The position numbers were made by a program, and so were the translations under genes. A model generated the notes under the pieces. It was not told the origin of the DNA. It was given only the letters and a program-made list of their open reading frames with translations, and searched no databases. From Haematobia irritans (lineage: Eukaryota; Arthropoda; Insecta; Diptera; Muscidae), in assembly GCF_050003625.1 (NCBI RefSeq), contig NC_134400.1, positions 45,428,096-45,492,095 on the forward strand: a stretch of 64,000 nucleotides of DNA, in the 5' to 3' direction. How positions within the stretch are numbered: position 1 is the stretch's first letter; the number at the start of each line of letters is the position of its first letter. Shown one piece after another: positions 20,990 to 32,541 of this stretch.

Positions 20990-21545
20990 TAATGCAGTCA
21001 GGTCATAAAGATTAAATGTGGCCATTGCCGTATCAAGACATTTTTAACCAGGGGGGCTAGAGACCCCCTATCTATACTACAGTAACAATATATAATGGAA
21101 AATCATATATAGGTTTTCACATTCTATGGGGGGGCTAATTTTTTTCTGGAGGGGGCTAAGCCCTCCCCACAGAGGCCTTACTACGCTTATGAATGTGGCA
21201 TATATAACATAGTTCTTTGGGATACTATGTTCGTGTACATTTCAATGTTGATAAGATTTCATACGATATCATATTAATCTTGATCAAATTCCTATGTTCA
21301 TGTGGGACCTTTGGAGATTCCAAAGAAATTGTTTCATATTCATTTGCTTATTTGTTTTATATCTATTTGATAGTTTTTTCCTTTGCTTTCACACTCAGAT
21401 GAGAGTACGAATGCTTGATCAAAGTAGAGATGATAATTCAAAGACTTGCTTAGTACATTGTTCACGGATTACTATGGCCAAATGCAATTATTTGTGGCTT
21501 CACAAAGGGTGATCCCAATTATAATGCACGATTGTAATAAAACAA
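20990..21545. other. Mixed DNA with a G-rich hairpin segment
   Basis: At 21049-21070, GGGGGGCTAGAGACCCCC forms a perfect short hairpin, and 21126-21170 has runs of G and CCCTCCCC. This is probably part of an unrecognised repeat. A stray AAAGGGTGAT at 21505-21514 matches the mariner tips but has no partner. Confidence 0.35.
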
Positions 21546-21773
21546 CACTGATAGAAAAAGTTTCGTTATATTAACGAAATGTGTCATTAAAAGTGAACCA
21601 ATGAAACAAATTCGTTAATACAATGAAATTTTTCGTTATTATAACGAATTTTCTGTTAATCAACGTAACGTTTCGTACTATTAACGATTTATTTCATTGT
21701 ATTAATGAAAATGTTTCGTTATATCAATGAACAATTTTCGTTGGCTCAATTTTAATGAAATTTTCTTTGTGTG
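21546..21773. mobile_element. 228-bp TA-type MITE, copy 1
   Basis: It starts CACTGATAGAAAAAGTTTCG and ends TTTTCTTTGTGTG. The interior is built from TTCGTTAT/ATAACGAA palindromic pieces. It has the same length as the inverted copy at 23526-23753. No clean TA flanks are visible here (A...A only). Confidence 0.7.
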
Positions 21774-21805
21774 AAGTAATACCACAATATGTTTATACAT
21801 AATTC

Positions 21806-22009
21806 CCATAATATATATACCCAAAAAAATTGAGAGATCCAATTGGACACAATTAGATATGAGTAGATCCGAAAAATGGTGAGATCTAATCATATCTAAT
21901 TACTATGGAAATAGATCTGATAAGATCTCAATATTGTCCTAAATCTAATGTCTTAGATATAATTATATCTACCCCTATTTATAAGTGGATCTGATATTAG
22001 ATGTGGTCA
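21806..22009 (+). repeat. GATCT-rich repeat, copy 1
   Basis: It begins TATATATACCCAAAAAAATT and continues through GAGAGATCCAATTGGACAC, with many AGATCT/AGATAT motifs. The same sequence recurs at 24811-24950 next to the (AT)n block. Confidence 0.7.
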
Positions 22010-22011
22010 TA

Positions 22012-23155
22012 AAGGGTGATACGGTCAAAATTTGGTCAATATAAACTTGACGTATTTCTTTCAATTTTGCATTTAAAAAACCTGAACACCCCTCATTTTG
22101 AAGGTGTGTGTGTGTAGAATGTTGCTCCTATTTTGATTTTGGAATTCACTCTTCAGTTGTCAAAATGCCGTCCAAGCAACAAGAGCAGCGTATCAAAATT
22201 TTGCCCGCGCATCGCGAAAATCCGAGCTACTCGCACGCAAAGCTGGCAAAATCGCTAAAAGTTCCTAAATCAGCCGTTACAAATGTAATTAAAGTGTTTG
22301 GGGAACGTTTATCGACAGCCATGAAGTCTGGATCGGGGGGAAATCGAAAACCGGAAGCCGCTGAGACGACAAAGAGAGTTGCCGGTAGTTTCAAGCGAAA
22401 CCCTAACCTCTCTCTCCGAGATGCCGCAAATAAGCTGGGTGTATCGTCTACAACCGTGCATCGAGCCAAAAAACGAGCCAGACTATCGACTTACAAGAAG
22501 GTAGTGACTCCAAATCGCGATGATAAACAAAATACGACGGCCAAAGCGCGATCCCGAAGGCTTTACACGACGATGCTGACGAAGTTTGACTGCGTGGTAA
22601 TAGACGACGAAACCTACGTCAAAGCCGACTACAAGCATCTTCCGGGACAGGAGTTTTATACGGCAAAAGGAAGGGGAAAGTTAGCAGATATTTTGAAGCA
22701 CATAAAACTGTCAAAGTTCGCAAAGAAATATCTGGTTTGGCAAGCCATCTGTACCTGTGGCTTGAAAAGCAGCATTTTCATAGCTTCCGGGACTGTCAAC
22801 CAAGAAATTTACGTGAAAGAGTGTTTGAATAAACGTCTGCTGCCTTTCCTGAAGAAACACGGTTGTTCCGTACTGTTCCGTACTGTTTTGGCCGGATTTG
22901 GCATCTTGCCATTACGGTAAAAAGGCCATGGATCGGTATGCCGCCAACAACGTGCAGGTGGTTCCCAAGGACAAGAACCCTCCCAACACGCCAGAGCTCC
23001 GTCCAATTGAGAAATACTGGGCTATTGTCAAGCGGAACCTAAAGAAGATCAAAAAACAGCTAAGGACGAGCACCAGTTCAAGGCAAACTGGCTTTCTGCG
23101 GCGCAGAAGGTGGAAAAATGGATTACTTTTGCCCTTCATTGGTACAAAAAGCTTC
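22012..23155 (+). mobile_element. DD37E Tc1/mariner-like element, 3'-truncated
   Basis: The left terminus AAGGGTGATACGGTCAAAAT follows a TA (22010-22011). The coding region follows from 22165. The right terminal repeat is missing: transposon sequence stops near 23155, where a decayed 228-bp-type MITE begins. The first nine bases (AAGGGTGAT) match the DD41D elements nearby. Confidence 0.85.
22165..23110 (+). pseudogene. DD37E transposase with a 10-bp duplication frameshift
   Basis: Starts MPSKQQEQRIKILPAHREN. Residues about 20-100 hold two helix-turn-helix regions (SHAKLAKSLKVPKSAVTNVI and LSLRDAANKLGVSSTTVHRA). Catalytic residues are Asp about 148 (VVIDDETY), Asp in WPDLASCHYG and Glu in PELRPIEKYW, with 37 residues between the last two: DD37E, a family known from mosquitoes and other arthropods. 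The frame is broken at 22865-22884 by a tandem duplication of GTTCCGTACT. A further frame loss lies near 23063 (CTAAGGACGAG, probably one A missing). The C-terminus is truncated. A frame beginning at 22108 adds 19 upstream codons but lacks family support. Confidence 0.88.
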
Positions 23156-23348
23156 GAAATATTAACGAAATGTGTCCATAAAACAACGATATAATTTCAT
23201 AAATACAATGAAACTTTTCGTTAATGTAATGTTTTTATTAAACAACGAAATAATTTATACTATTAATGGAAATGTTGATTGTCTCAAATAACATTTTTTA
23301 ACCATATGCAAAAATTTCACTGGCTCAATTTTAATAATTTTTTTTCTG
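23156..23348. mobile_element. 228-bp-type MITE, decayed copy
   Basis: CGAAATATTAACGAAATGTG at the start and CACTGGCTCAATTTTAAT near the end match the MITE at 21546-21773. One end is lost where it meets the DD37E element. Confidence 0.55.
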
Positions 23349-23376
23349 TTTATGACAAGCCCATGTAAAATTCATC

Positions 23377-23836
23377 ACAACAAAGAAAATAGTTTTTACA
23401 ATTAAAATTTTAATTGAGTTTGAAAAAATATTAAATTAAAAATTCAATTGATTAAAAAAATTTTAATTGAAACAAAAATCAATCACAAAAATTAATAGTA
23501 TCAATTAATTTTTTAATTGATTCTACACACAAAGAAAATTTCATTAAAATTAAGCTAACGAAAATTTTTCATTGATACAACGAAACATTTTCATTAAGAC
23601 AATGAAAATGTTCGTTAATAGTACGAAAGGTTTCGTTGACTAACAGAAAATTCGTTATAATAACGAAAAATTTTGTTATATCAATGAATTTGTTTCATTG
23701 GCTCAATTTTAATGACACATTTCATTAATATAACGAAACTTTTTCTACTAGTGTATCATTTCTGTGATTGAAGACATTTCAATTAAAAAATTAATTGAAT
23801 CAACTAATTTTGTGATTGAATTAGACAAAAAAAATG
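23377..23836. mobile_element. Small AATTGA-rich foldback element K4
   Basis: AATTAAAATTTTAATTGA-type units, with ends CACAACAAAGAAAAT and ACAAAAAAAATGTTG. It resembles K1. A 228-bp MITE is inserted at the TA at 23524-23525. Confidence 0.5.
23526..23753. mobile_element. 228-bp TA-type MITE, copy 2 (inverted)
   Basis: It begins CACACAAAGAAAATTTCATT and ends TTTCTACTAGTG. It is flanked by TA (23524-23525 and 23754-23755) and inserted into K4. The interior is the reverse of copy 1, with the same length. Confidence 0.8.
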
Positions 23837-23900
23837 TTGAGCGAAGTTGGGGATCCAAACCACTTTTTGGAACATTAACATATTGCTCAACTAGGGACAT

Positions 23901-24000
23901 NNNNNNNNNNNNNNNNNNNNNNNNNNNNNNNNNNNNNNNNNNNNNNNNNNNNNNNNNNNNNNNNNNNNNNNNNNNNNNNNNNNNNNNNNNNNNNNNNNNN
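23901..24000. other. Assembly gap (100 N)
   Basis: Exactly 100 undetermined bases, the usual placeholder for a gap of unknown size. Any frames crossing it are meaningless. Confidence 1.
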
Positions 24001-24810
<810 letters not shown>

Positions 24811-24950
24811 TACCCGAAAAAAATTGAGAGATCCAATTGGACACAATTAGATATGAGTAGATCCGAAAAATGGTGAGATCTAATCATATCTAATTACTAT
24901 GGAAATAGTTCTGATAAGATCTCAATATCTAATGTCTTAGATATAATTAC
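24811..24950 (+). repeat. GATCT-rich repeat, copy 2
   Basis: TACCCGAAAAAAATTGAGAG and onward matches 21812-21950 closely, including AGTAGATCCGAAAAATGG. Confidence 0.75.
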
Positions 24951-24952
24951 AA

Positions 24953-25296
24953 CCTCCACCATAGGATGGGGGTATATTAACTTTGTCATTCCGTTTGTAA
25001 CACATCGAAATATTGCTCTAAGACCCCATAAAGTATATATATTCTGGGTCGTGGTGAAATTCTGAGTCGATCTGAGCATGTCCGTCCGTCCGTCTGTTGA
25101 AATCACGCTAACTTCCGAACGAAACAAGTTATCGCCTTGAAACTTGGCACAAGTAGTTGTTATTGATGTAGGTCGGATGGTATTGCAAATGGGCCATATC
25201 GCTCCACTTTTACGTATAGCCCCCATATAAACGGACCCCCAAATTTGGCTTGCGATTGCTCTAAGAGAAACAAATTTCATCCGATCCGGCTGAAAG
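24953..25296 (-). mobile_element. F1 element, copy G (truncated)
   Basis: The F1 tail in reverse: CCTCCACCATAGGATGGGGG through to ATCCGATCCGGCTGAAA. It breaks abruptly inside the 153-bp unit, where mariner sequence begins. Confidence 0.85.
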
Positions 25297-25597
25297 TTCT
25301 TGAACGGCTTCTGGTTGCTCTTCACTCCAAATGCGGCAATTTTGCTTATTTACGTAGCCATTCAACCAGAAATGAGCCTCATCGCTGAACAAAATTTGTC
25401 GATAAAAAAGCGGATTTTCTGCCAACTTTTCTAGGGCCCATTCACTGAAAATTCGACGTTGTGGCAGATCGTAAGTCTATTCATGATGAAATGTCAAAGC
25501 ATACTGAGCATCTTTCTCTTTGACACCATGTCTGAAATCCCACGTGATCTGTCAAATACTAATGCATGAAAATCCTAACCTCAAAAGAATCACCCTT
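25297..25597 (-). mobile_element. DD41D mariner fragment, copy 4
   Basis: The N-terminal end of a copy-2-type deletion element: it retains the PQRRIFSEW junction region, the start codon region and the terminus AAGGGTGATTCTTTTGAGG. A TA follows at 25598-25599. It is truncated inside the transposase (at VQELP) and fused to the F1 fragment. The start-region GGCAGATCG differs from GGCTCGTTAG in copy 2. Confidence 0.88.
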
Positions 25598-25599
25598 TA

Positions 25600-25665
25600 T
25601 TAACGAATTTATTTCATTGGCTGACTTTTAACGACACATTTCGTTAATCTATGTGATAGAATTTG
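25600..25665. mobile_element. 228-bp-type MITE fragment
   Basis: TTATTTCATTGGCTGACTTT with CGACACATTTCGTTAAT matches one third of the 228-bp MITE. Confidence 0.5.
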
Positions 25666-25916
25666 CCAAAAACTTTACTGGCCCCAGACTAAATTGTTTT
25701 ATATCGGTCATATGACTTACAATTGACATGCATTATGGTTGGACCATCCTTTTGCAATTTACACGTATGCTTTAGCGTAGTTTGACATAAGATTTTATCT
25801 TTTTCTTTCTACACTTTTTGATAACATTTCTTTTTTTGTAACAAACATGAATTTTTTCTCTACCATCCTTAGTCATGTATTGCTATTGCACAGTGGGATG
25901 AGTTTTGCTTTTTGTA
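25666..25916. other. Unassigned intronic sequence
   Basis: No repeat or exon recognised. Confidence 0.35.
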
Positions 25917-26456
25917 CACACAAAAATACATTTTGTTTACCTTCAATCACCTAATTTATCGATCCAAATAAATAAAATAGATTTAATAGAATTTAAATAG
26001 AAAAATTATTAAAGCCAATTAAACAACTAATTTAGTTAATAAAAAAATTAATTCACTTATGACGGATCATGACTTAATGACGGATAATTTTTTCTAAATA
26101 TTTTCCTGTTTCTCTATTGCATTTCTGAACGCAACTTCTTAAATATTTTTTCTAAATTAAATGAAGAATCTAATTTTTTCAAATTAATAAAAAAGACACA
26201 AAACACAAAAAAAATATGTAACGTATGAATCGTTAAAAATTAATTTCAATAAGGTTTTAATACAAAAGGATAAAAACAATAATTTATTTATGTAAATTAT
26301 GAATTGCTAAAAAATCATTGTAAATTAAATTTCTTACGATACATAATTTAAAAATTAGAACCTAAGTAGAATTTTAAATAACATCTACGAAGAAAAAATA
26401 TCACCAAAATATTTCTAATTAAAAAGTTGATTGATGTTGAAAACGTAATCAATTAA

Positions 26457-28394
26457 ACAAGTATATACAGCAGTAAGTTCGGCCGGGCCGAATCTTAAAT
26501 ACCCACCACCATGAATCAAATATAATAGTTTCCTTTGAAAACTCTTCGTCGTAGAGGGTTACTTGATAATATATAGAATTTCAGGTGGTATGATGACAGA
26601 TATTCTCCCAAGCAGAACAGTTCAACCAGTACACTTCCCGGAGAGAAATTTAAAGATTCTGCCTACAATGACTAGATCAGATTCTGGATTTATAAGTTTT
26701 TGTGGAATCATAAACTTCTCGTGTAGGTGTGCAAGAAAAATTATGAAATGACGCCTTGATTTGAAATCTAAAATCTGAAGATTTTTACCCCCCATCAATT
26801 TAATGATTACGAGCAGTAAAATCTGGAAATTTTACATTCAGTTTCAAGCAATCTTCATGATCAGTGCGCCTTCTATGCCCTCAAGAAGTGAAATCGGTCT
26901 ATATGGAGGCCTTACTGGACCTATAAAAACCAAATCCGATACAAGTTTTTGTGGCCATTATATTTTCAATTTTAGGGAAATCGGATAAGAACTATGGTTT
27001 CTAGAAGCCAAAGAAGTAAACTCAGGAGATCGGTCTATATGGGGGCTATACCAAAACATGGACCGATGCACACCATTTTCTGAAAACTTATTTATGGTCC
27101 TAAAATACCTCTAGATTTCAAATTTCAGGCAAATTGGATAACAACAACGGTTTCTACACGCTCTAGAAGTAAAATCGGGAGATCGGTCTATATGGGGGCT
27201 ATACCGAAACATGAACTGATAGGCACCATTTTCGGCACACCTATTTGTGATCACAAAATACCTCTAGATTTCCAATTCCAGGCAAATCGGATAGAAAATA
27301 CAGTTTCTAGACACCCAAGAAGTAAAATCGGGGCTATACCAAAAAATGGACCGATGCATACCATTTTCTGAAAACCTATTTATGGTCATAAAATACCTCC
27401 ATATTTGAAATTTCAGGCAAATTGGATAGAAAATACAGTTTCTAGATGTCCAAGAAGTAAAATCGGGAGCCACCGTGGTGCAATGGTTAGCATGCCTGCC
27501 TTGCATACACAAGGTCGTGGGTTCGATTCCTGCTTTGACCGAACACCAAAAAGTTTTTCCGCGGTGGATTATCCCACCTCAGTAATGCTGGTGACATTTC
27601 TGAGGGTTTCAAAGCTTCTCTAAGTGGTTTCACTGCAATGTGGAACGCCGTTCGGACTCGGTTATAAAAAGGAGGTCCCTTGTCATTGAGCTTAACATGG
27701 AATCGGGCAGCACTCAGTGATAAGAGAGAAGTTCGCCAATGTGGTATCACAATGGACTGAATAGGTTAAGTGAGCCTGATACATCGGGCTGCCACCTAAC
27801 CAAACCTAAGAAGTAAAATCGGGAGATCGGTCTATATGGAGGATATACCAAAACATGGACCGATAGGCACCATTTTCTGCACACCTATTTATGGTCCTGA
27901 AATACTTTTACATTCAAAATTTCATCCAAATCGGATAGAAAATACGGTTTCTAGAAGCCCAAAGAGTAAAATCGAGAGATCGGCCTATATGGGGGCTATA
28001 TCAAAACATGGACCAGTACACCCCATTTTCGACACACCTATTTATGGTTCTAAAATACCTCTAGATTTATAATTTCATGCAAATTTGATTGAAAATATGG
28101 TTTCTAGAAGCCCAAGACCCGGTGGTGGGTTTATATGGGGTCTATATCTAAACATGGACCGATATAGCCCATCTTCGAACTTGACCTGCCTGCAAACAAA
28201 CAACGAATCTGTGCCAAATTGCAGGACGATAGCGACATTATGGTTTATCGCACATGGTTTATCGTCTTAGAATTTCTACGTGATCAAAAATGTATATACT
28301 TTATATAGTCGGACATCGATATTTCGATGTGTTACAAACGGAATGACGAATTTATTATACCCTCGTCACCATTCTATAGTGGTGGGCATAAAAA
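26457..28394 (+). mobile_element. F3 element, copy 1
   Basis: The head ACAAGTATATACAGCAGTAA is followed by the hairpin TTCGGCCGGGCCGAA. A conserved head region follows (to about 26850), then 153-bp tandem units based on TATATGGGGGCTATA. The tail is CGATGTGTTACAAACGG, ending GGTGGGCATAAAAA. It has the same architecture as F1 but no 30-bp array. A SINE interrupts one unit at 27470. Confidence 0.75.
27470..27807 (+). mobile_element. tRNA-derived SINE, copy 3 with 18-bp duplication
   Basis: Full-length: head CCACCGTGGTGCAATGGTT, B box GGTTCGATTCC, body, tail GTGGTATCACAATGGACTG and CACCTAACCAAACCT. It is flanked by a perfect 18-bp target duplication, AAGAAGTAAAATCGGGAG (27452-27469 and 27808-27825). 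This proves retrotransposition into the F3 unit and fixes both SINE ends. Confidence 0.95.
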
Positions 28395-28885
28395 TTAACT
28401 AATGGTTTTTTCTTTTTAATCAAATTAAATAATATAAAGTCAATTATGAAAATGACTGAAATTTTTTACAATATCAATTAAAATATTAATAATCTAAATA
28501 ACCATTTTAATTAAATAAATATTTCCAATTAAAACATAATTGAAAATTTTGTTCGGAAGAAAACACTATCATTCATTGGATTATTACATTTTTAGTCAAA
28601 TCAAACAAAAAAATCCAATTATAATAATAATCATAGGAAAATTTATAAGAAAGTATAAACTCTTACAAAGTTATAAGATTTTGTTTTCATCTAAAAATAA
28701 AATAATTATAAGTACATAAGTGAAAATTATTGAAAGTACCGAAGAAAACAATTAATTTTTTAATCAAGAATAGTTTTAATTTCCACTTAACTCTGATACT
28801 ATAATTTTCGTGATTGAAGTAATTTCAATTAAAAAATTAACTGGATCCATTTATTTCGTGATTGAATCAGAAAAAAAATTGTCTA

Positions 28886-29959
28886 GGTAGGAACCAGGGT
28901 TGCGTATGATTGCTTTTATTATGAAATTATTGGAGAAGTTGAGCTTTAGAAATCAGACAAATATACACTAATTAACAAAATATGTATATTATCAGACAAA
29001 ATAGTATAGCGTTATATTATTTATTTAAATTTTAAAATTTTCTTAAATATATTTATAGTATAGCGTTATATTATTTATTTAAATTTTAAAATTTCTTAAA
29101 TATACTTATTTAGATTAATTTCAAATTCGTTGTCAAACTCTATTTTTTAATTCCATTTCCATTTTATATCCAACCCATTGTGCTTCTCATTATAATTAAC
29201 TCCTATGTTTTTTCCCCTGAAATCTATTTATTTGATGCTTTAAGATTTGTAGTTATTTTCACTCGCGTAAATATTTTTTTTATATCACGATAAAACCACA
29301 TTGTACATTTCTAAAGATATGCGTTTGCGTTTATTTTGCGCCTTTCCTTGTATTGTCATGAGCTTTTCTCTGATGACTCCCATATACACTTGGAAATTTT
29401 CTTTGATGACTTCCATGTAGGCTTATTTTAATCTGATGGTTTTTAGTTTCATATTTGCGGTTTCTTTACTTCACGCTAGAAAAAGAGTGGATGCACTAAA
29501 TGTGAAGCGGTAATAGTAGCAGGCTTGTGAAAATGAAATACGTTATATTTGCAAAGATAAAATTAAACTAAAATACATTAAGTTGCATTGAATATAAAAA
29601 TTTAAAATAAAAAAAATTAATAAATATAATTTATTAGAAATTACCTCATTAGATGACTTAATTAAATTTTCGTTAATTTCATTAAATTAATTAAATTTTA
29701 ATTTTAGTTTTAACTGATGTGGAAAGGTGGAAAGATTAATTACTTTTTTTAAATGTAAATTTAAATTGTATTTTTTTAATTTAAATTTAAATTGTATTTT
29801 TTTTTTTTAATTTAAATTTAAATTGTATTTTTTAATTTAAATTTTATTTTTTTTAGTTTTTTAAATTAAAATCGTTGTTTTTAATTTAAATGTTATTGCT
29901 TCTAATTTAAATTTAATATTTTTTTTTGTTTAAACTAATTTTTTTAGTTTAAATGTTTT
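28886..29959. other. AT-rich intronic sequence with short duplication
   Basis: No exon seen. A direct duplication of about 53 bp (ATAGTATAGCGTTATATTAT and onward) occurs at 29003-29055 and 29056-29105. The stretch 29580-29750 resembles 32600-32780, so the two sides of the F2 block share an older duplicated segment. Confidence 0.45.
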
Positions 29960-32541
29960 TTTTATACCCTGCGCCACACTGTGGAACAGGGTATTATAAT
30001 TTAGTGCTTATGTTTGCAACACTCAGAAGGAGACGAGATGGACACATGGTGTCTTTGGCAAAAATGCTCAGGGTGGCCTCCTGAGTCGATATAGCCATGT
30101 CCGTCTGTCTGTGAACACATTTTTGTAATCAAAGTCTAGGTCGCAGTTTTAGTCCAATCGACTTCAAATTTGGCACAAGTATGTGTTTTGGCTCAGAATA
30201 GATACCTATTGATTTTGGAAGAAATCGGTTCAGATTTAGATATAGCTCCCATATATATCTTTCGCCCGATATGGACTAATACGGTCCCAGAAGCCAGAGT
30301 TTTACCCCAATTTGGTTGAAATTTTGCACTAGGAGTACAATTAGTAGTGTAGTCAAGTGCGCCAAATTTTATTGAAATCGGTTCAGATTTAGATATAGCT
30401 CCCATATATATCATTCGCCCGATATGGACTAATACGGTCCCAGAAGCCAGAGTTTTACCCCAATTTGGTTGAAATTTTGCACTAGGAGTACAATTAGTAG
30501 TGTAGTCAAGTGTGCCAAATTTTATTGAAATCGGTTTAGATTTAGATATAGCTCCCATATATATCGTTCGCCCGATTTACACTAATATGACCACAGTGGC
30601 CAATCTTTTACTCCGATTTAATTGAAATTTTGCACAGAGAGTAGAATTAGCATTGTAGCTATGCGTGCCAAATTTGGTTGAAATCGGTTCAGATTTAGAT
30701 ATAGCTCCCATATATATCTTTCGCCCGATTTACACTCATTTGCCCACAGAGGCCAATTTTTTGCTCCGATTTAGTTGAAATTTTGCATAGGGAGTAGAAT
30801 TAGCGTTGTAGCTATGCGTGCCAAATTTGGTTCACATCGGTTCAGATTTAGATATAGCTCCCATATATATGTTTTTCTGATTTCGACAAAAATGGTCAAA
30901 ATACCTACATTTTCTACATTTCCTTGTTAAATCGCCACTGCTTAGTCGAAATGTTGTAAAAATGACGCTAATTTTCCTAAATTTCTAATACATATATATC
31001 GAGCGATAAATCATAAATAAACTTTTGCGAAGTTTCCTTAAAATTGATTCAGATTTAAATGTTTCCCATATTTTTATACCCTTCACCACTACTGTGGTAC
31101 AGGGTATAATAAGTTTGTGCATTTGTATGTAACGCCAAGAAGGAGTAATCATAGACCAACCTTTTAGTATACCGATCGGCTTAGAATTAAATTCTGAGTC
31201 GATTTAGCGATGTCCGTCTGTCTGTCCGTCTGTCTGTCCGTCTGTCTGTCTGTCTGTTGATGTATTTTTGTGTGCAAAGTACAGCTCGCAGTTTTAGTCC
31301 GATTGTCCTAAAATTTGGTATAGGGTCCTGTTTCGGCTCAAAGACGATCCCTATTGATTTTGGAAAAAATCGGTTCAGATTTAGATATAGCTGCCATATA
31401 TATTTTTCACCGATCTGGTCATAATTGGCGTGTATATCAACCGATCTTCCTCAAATTCCGTACATCCGAATATTTTATGAGTCTCGAAAAACTTGCAAAA
31501 TATCAGCAAAATCGGTTCAGATTTAGATATAGCTCCCATATATAGCTTTCGCCCGATTTACACTCATTTGCCCACAGAGGCCAATTTTTTGCTCCGATTT
31601 AGTTGAAATTTTGCATAGGGAGTAGAATTAGCGTTGTAACTATGCGTGCCAAATTTGCTTGAAATCGGTTCAGATTTGGATATATCTCCCATATAAAGCT
31701 TTCGCCCGATTTACACTCATATGACCACAGAGGCCAATTTTTAACTCCGATTTAGTTGAAATTTTGCACAGGGAGTAGAATTAGTATTGTAGCTATGCGT
31801 GCCAAATTTGGTTGAAATCGGTTCAGATTTAGATATAGCTCCCATATATATGTTTTTCTGATTTCGACAAAAATGGTCAAAATACCAACATTTTCCTTGT
31901 AAAATCGCCACTGCTTAGTCGGAAAGTTGTAAAAATGACTCTAATTTTCCTAAACTTCTAATACATATATATCGAGCGATAAATCATAAATAAACTTTTT
32001 CGAAGTTTCCTTAAAATTGCTTCAGATTTAAACGTTTCCCATATTTTTTTACTAACATTGTGTTCCACCCTAGAGCATTAGCCGACTTAAATTTTGAGTC
32101 TATAGATTTTGTTGAAGTCTATCAAATTCTTCCAGATCGAGTGATATTTAAATGTATGTATTTGGGACAAACCTTTATATATATAGCCCCTAACACATTT
32201 GACGGATGTGATATGGTATCGATTTTAGATCTACAAAGTGGTGCAGGGTATAATATAGTCGGCCCCGCCCGACTTTAGACTTTCCTTACTGGTTTTTACT
32301 AAAATTGTGTTCCACCCTAGTGCATTAGCCAACTTAAATTTTGAGTCTATAGATTTTGTAAAAATCTATTAAATTCTGTCCAAATCGAGTGATATTTAAA
32401 TGTATGTATTTGGGACAAACCTTTATATATAGCACCCAACACATTTGACGGATGTGATATGGTATCGAAAATTTAGATCTACAAAGTGGTGCAAGGTATA
32501 AAATAGTCGGCCCCGCCCGACTTTAGACTTTCCTTACTTGT
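29960..32541 (-). mobile_element. F2 element H1, interrupted by H2
   Basis: In reverse orientation: the tail TTTATACCCTGCGCCACACT at the left and the head CCGACTATTTTATACC... CTTTCCTTACTTGT at the right. Five or more 153-bp units start at 30241, 30394, 30547, 30700 and 30853 (TATAGCTCCCATATA). The element breaks at CCCATATTTTT (31075), where another F2 element is inserted, and resumes at TTTTACTAAAATTGTG (32294). Confidence 0.75.
31073..32293 (-). mobile_element. F2 element H2, nested in H1
   Basis: The tail TATACCCTTCACCACTACTG and head AGACTTTCCTTACTGGT delimit a second F2 copy of 1.2 kb. The same head region (GTTCCACCCTAG and onward) appears again just to its right as part of H1, which shows nesting rather than tandem duplication. 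It includes a GTCTGTCTGTCCGTCTG microsatellite at 31207-31258. Confidence 0.7.

Larger units (their letters stand above)
25917..28885. mobile_element. Foldback-like TA element K2 with nested F3
   Basis: It starts CACACAAAAATACATTTTG after TA (25915-25916). Its interior has AATTAAA-type units, and it ends in degenerate TGATTGAATCAGAAAAAAAA near 28885. An F3 element (26457-28394), itself holding a SINE, sits inside. The right end is decayed, so its position is approximate. Confidence 0.45.

Noticed and set aside
22108..22164. Upstream start for the DD37E transposase
   Set aside because: The 19 extra codons fall in the transposon 5' UTR. The start at 22165 (MPSKQQEQR) fits the family and follows TCAAA context.
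32055..32541. Tandem duplication of 243 bp
   Set aside because: Better explained by one F2 element nested in another, since the joins match F2 termini.
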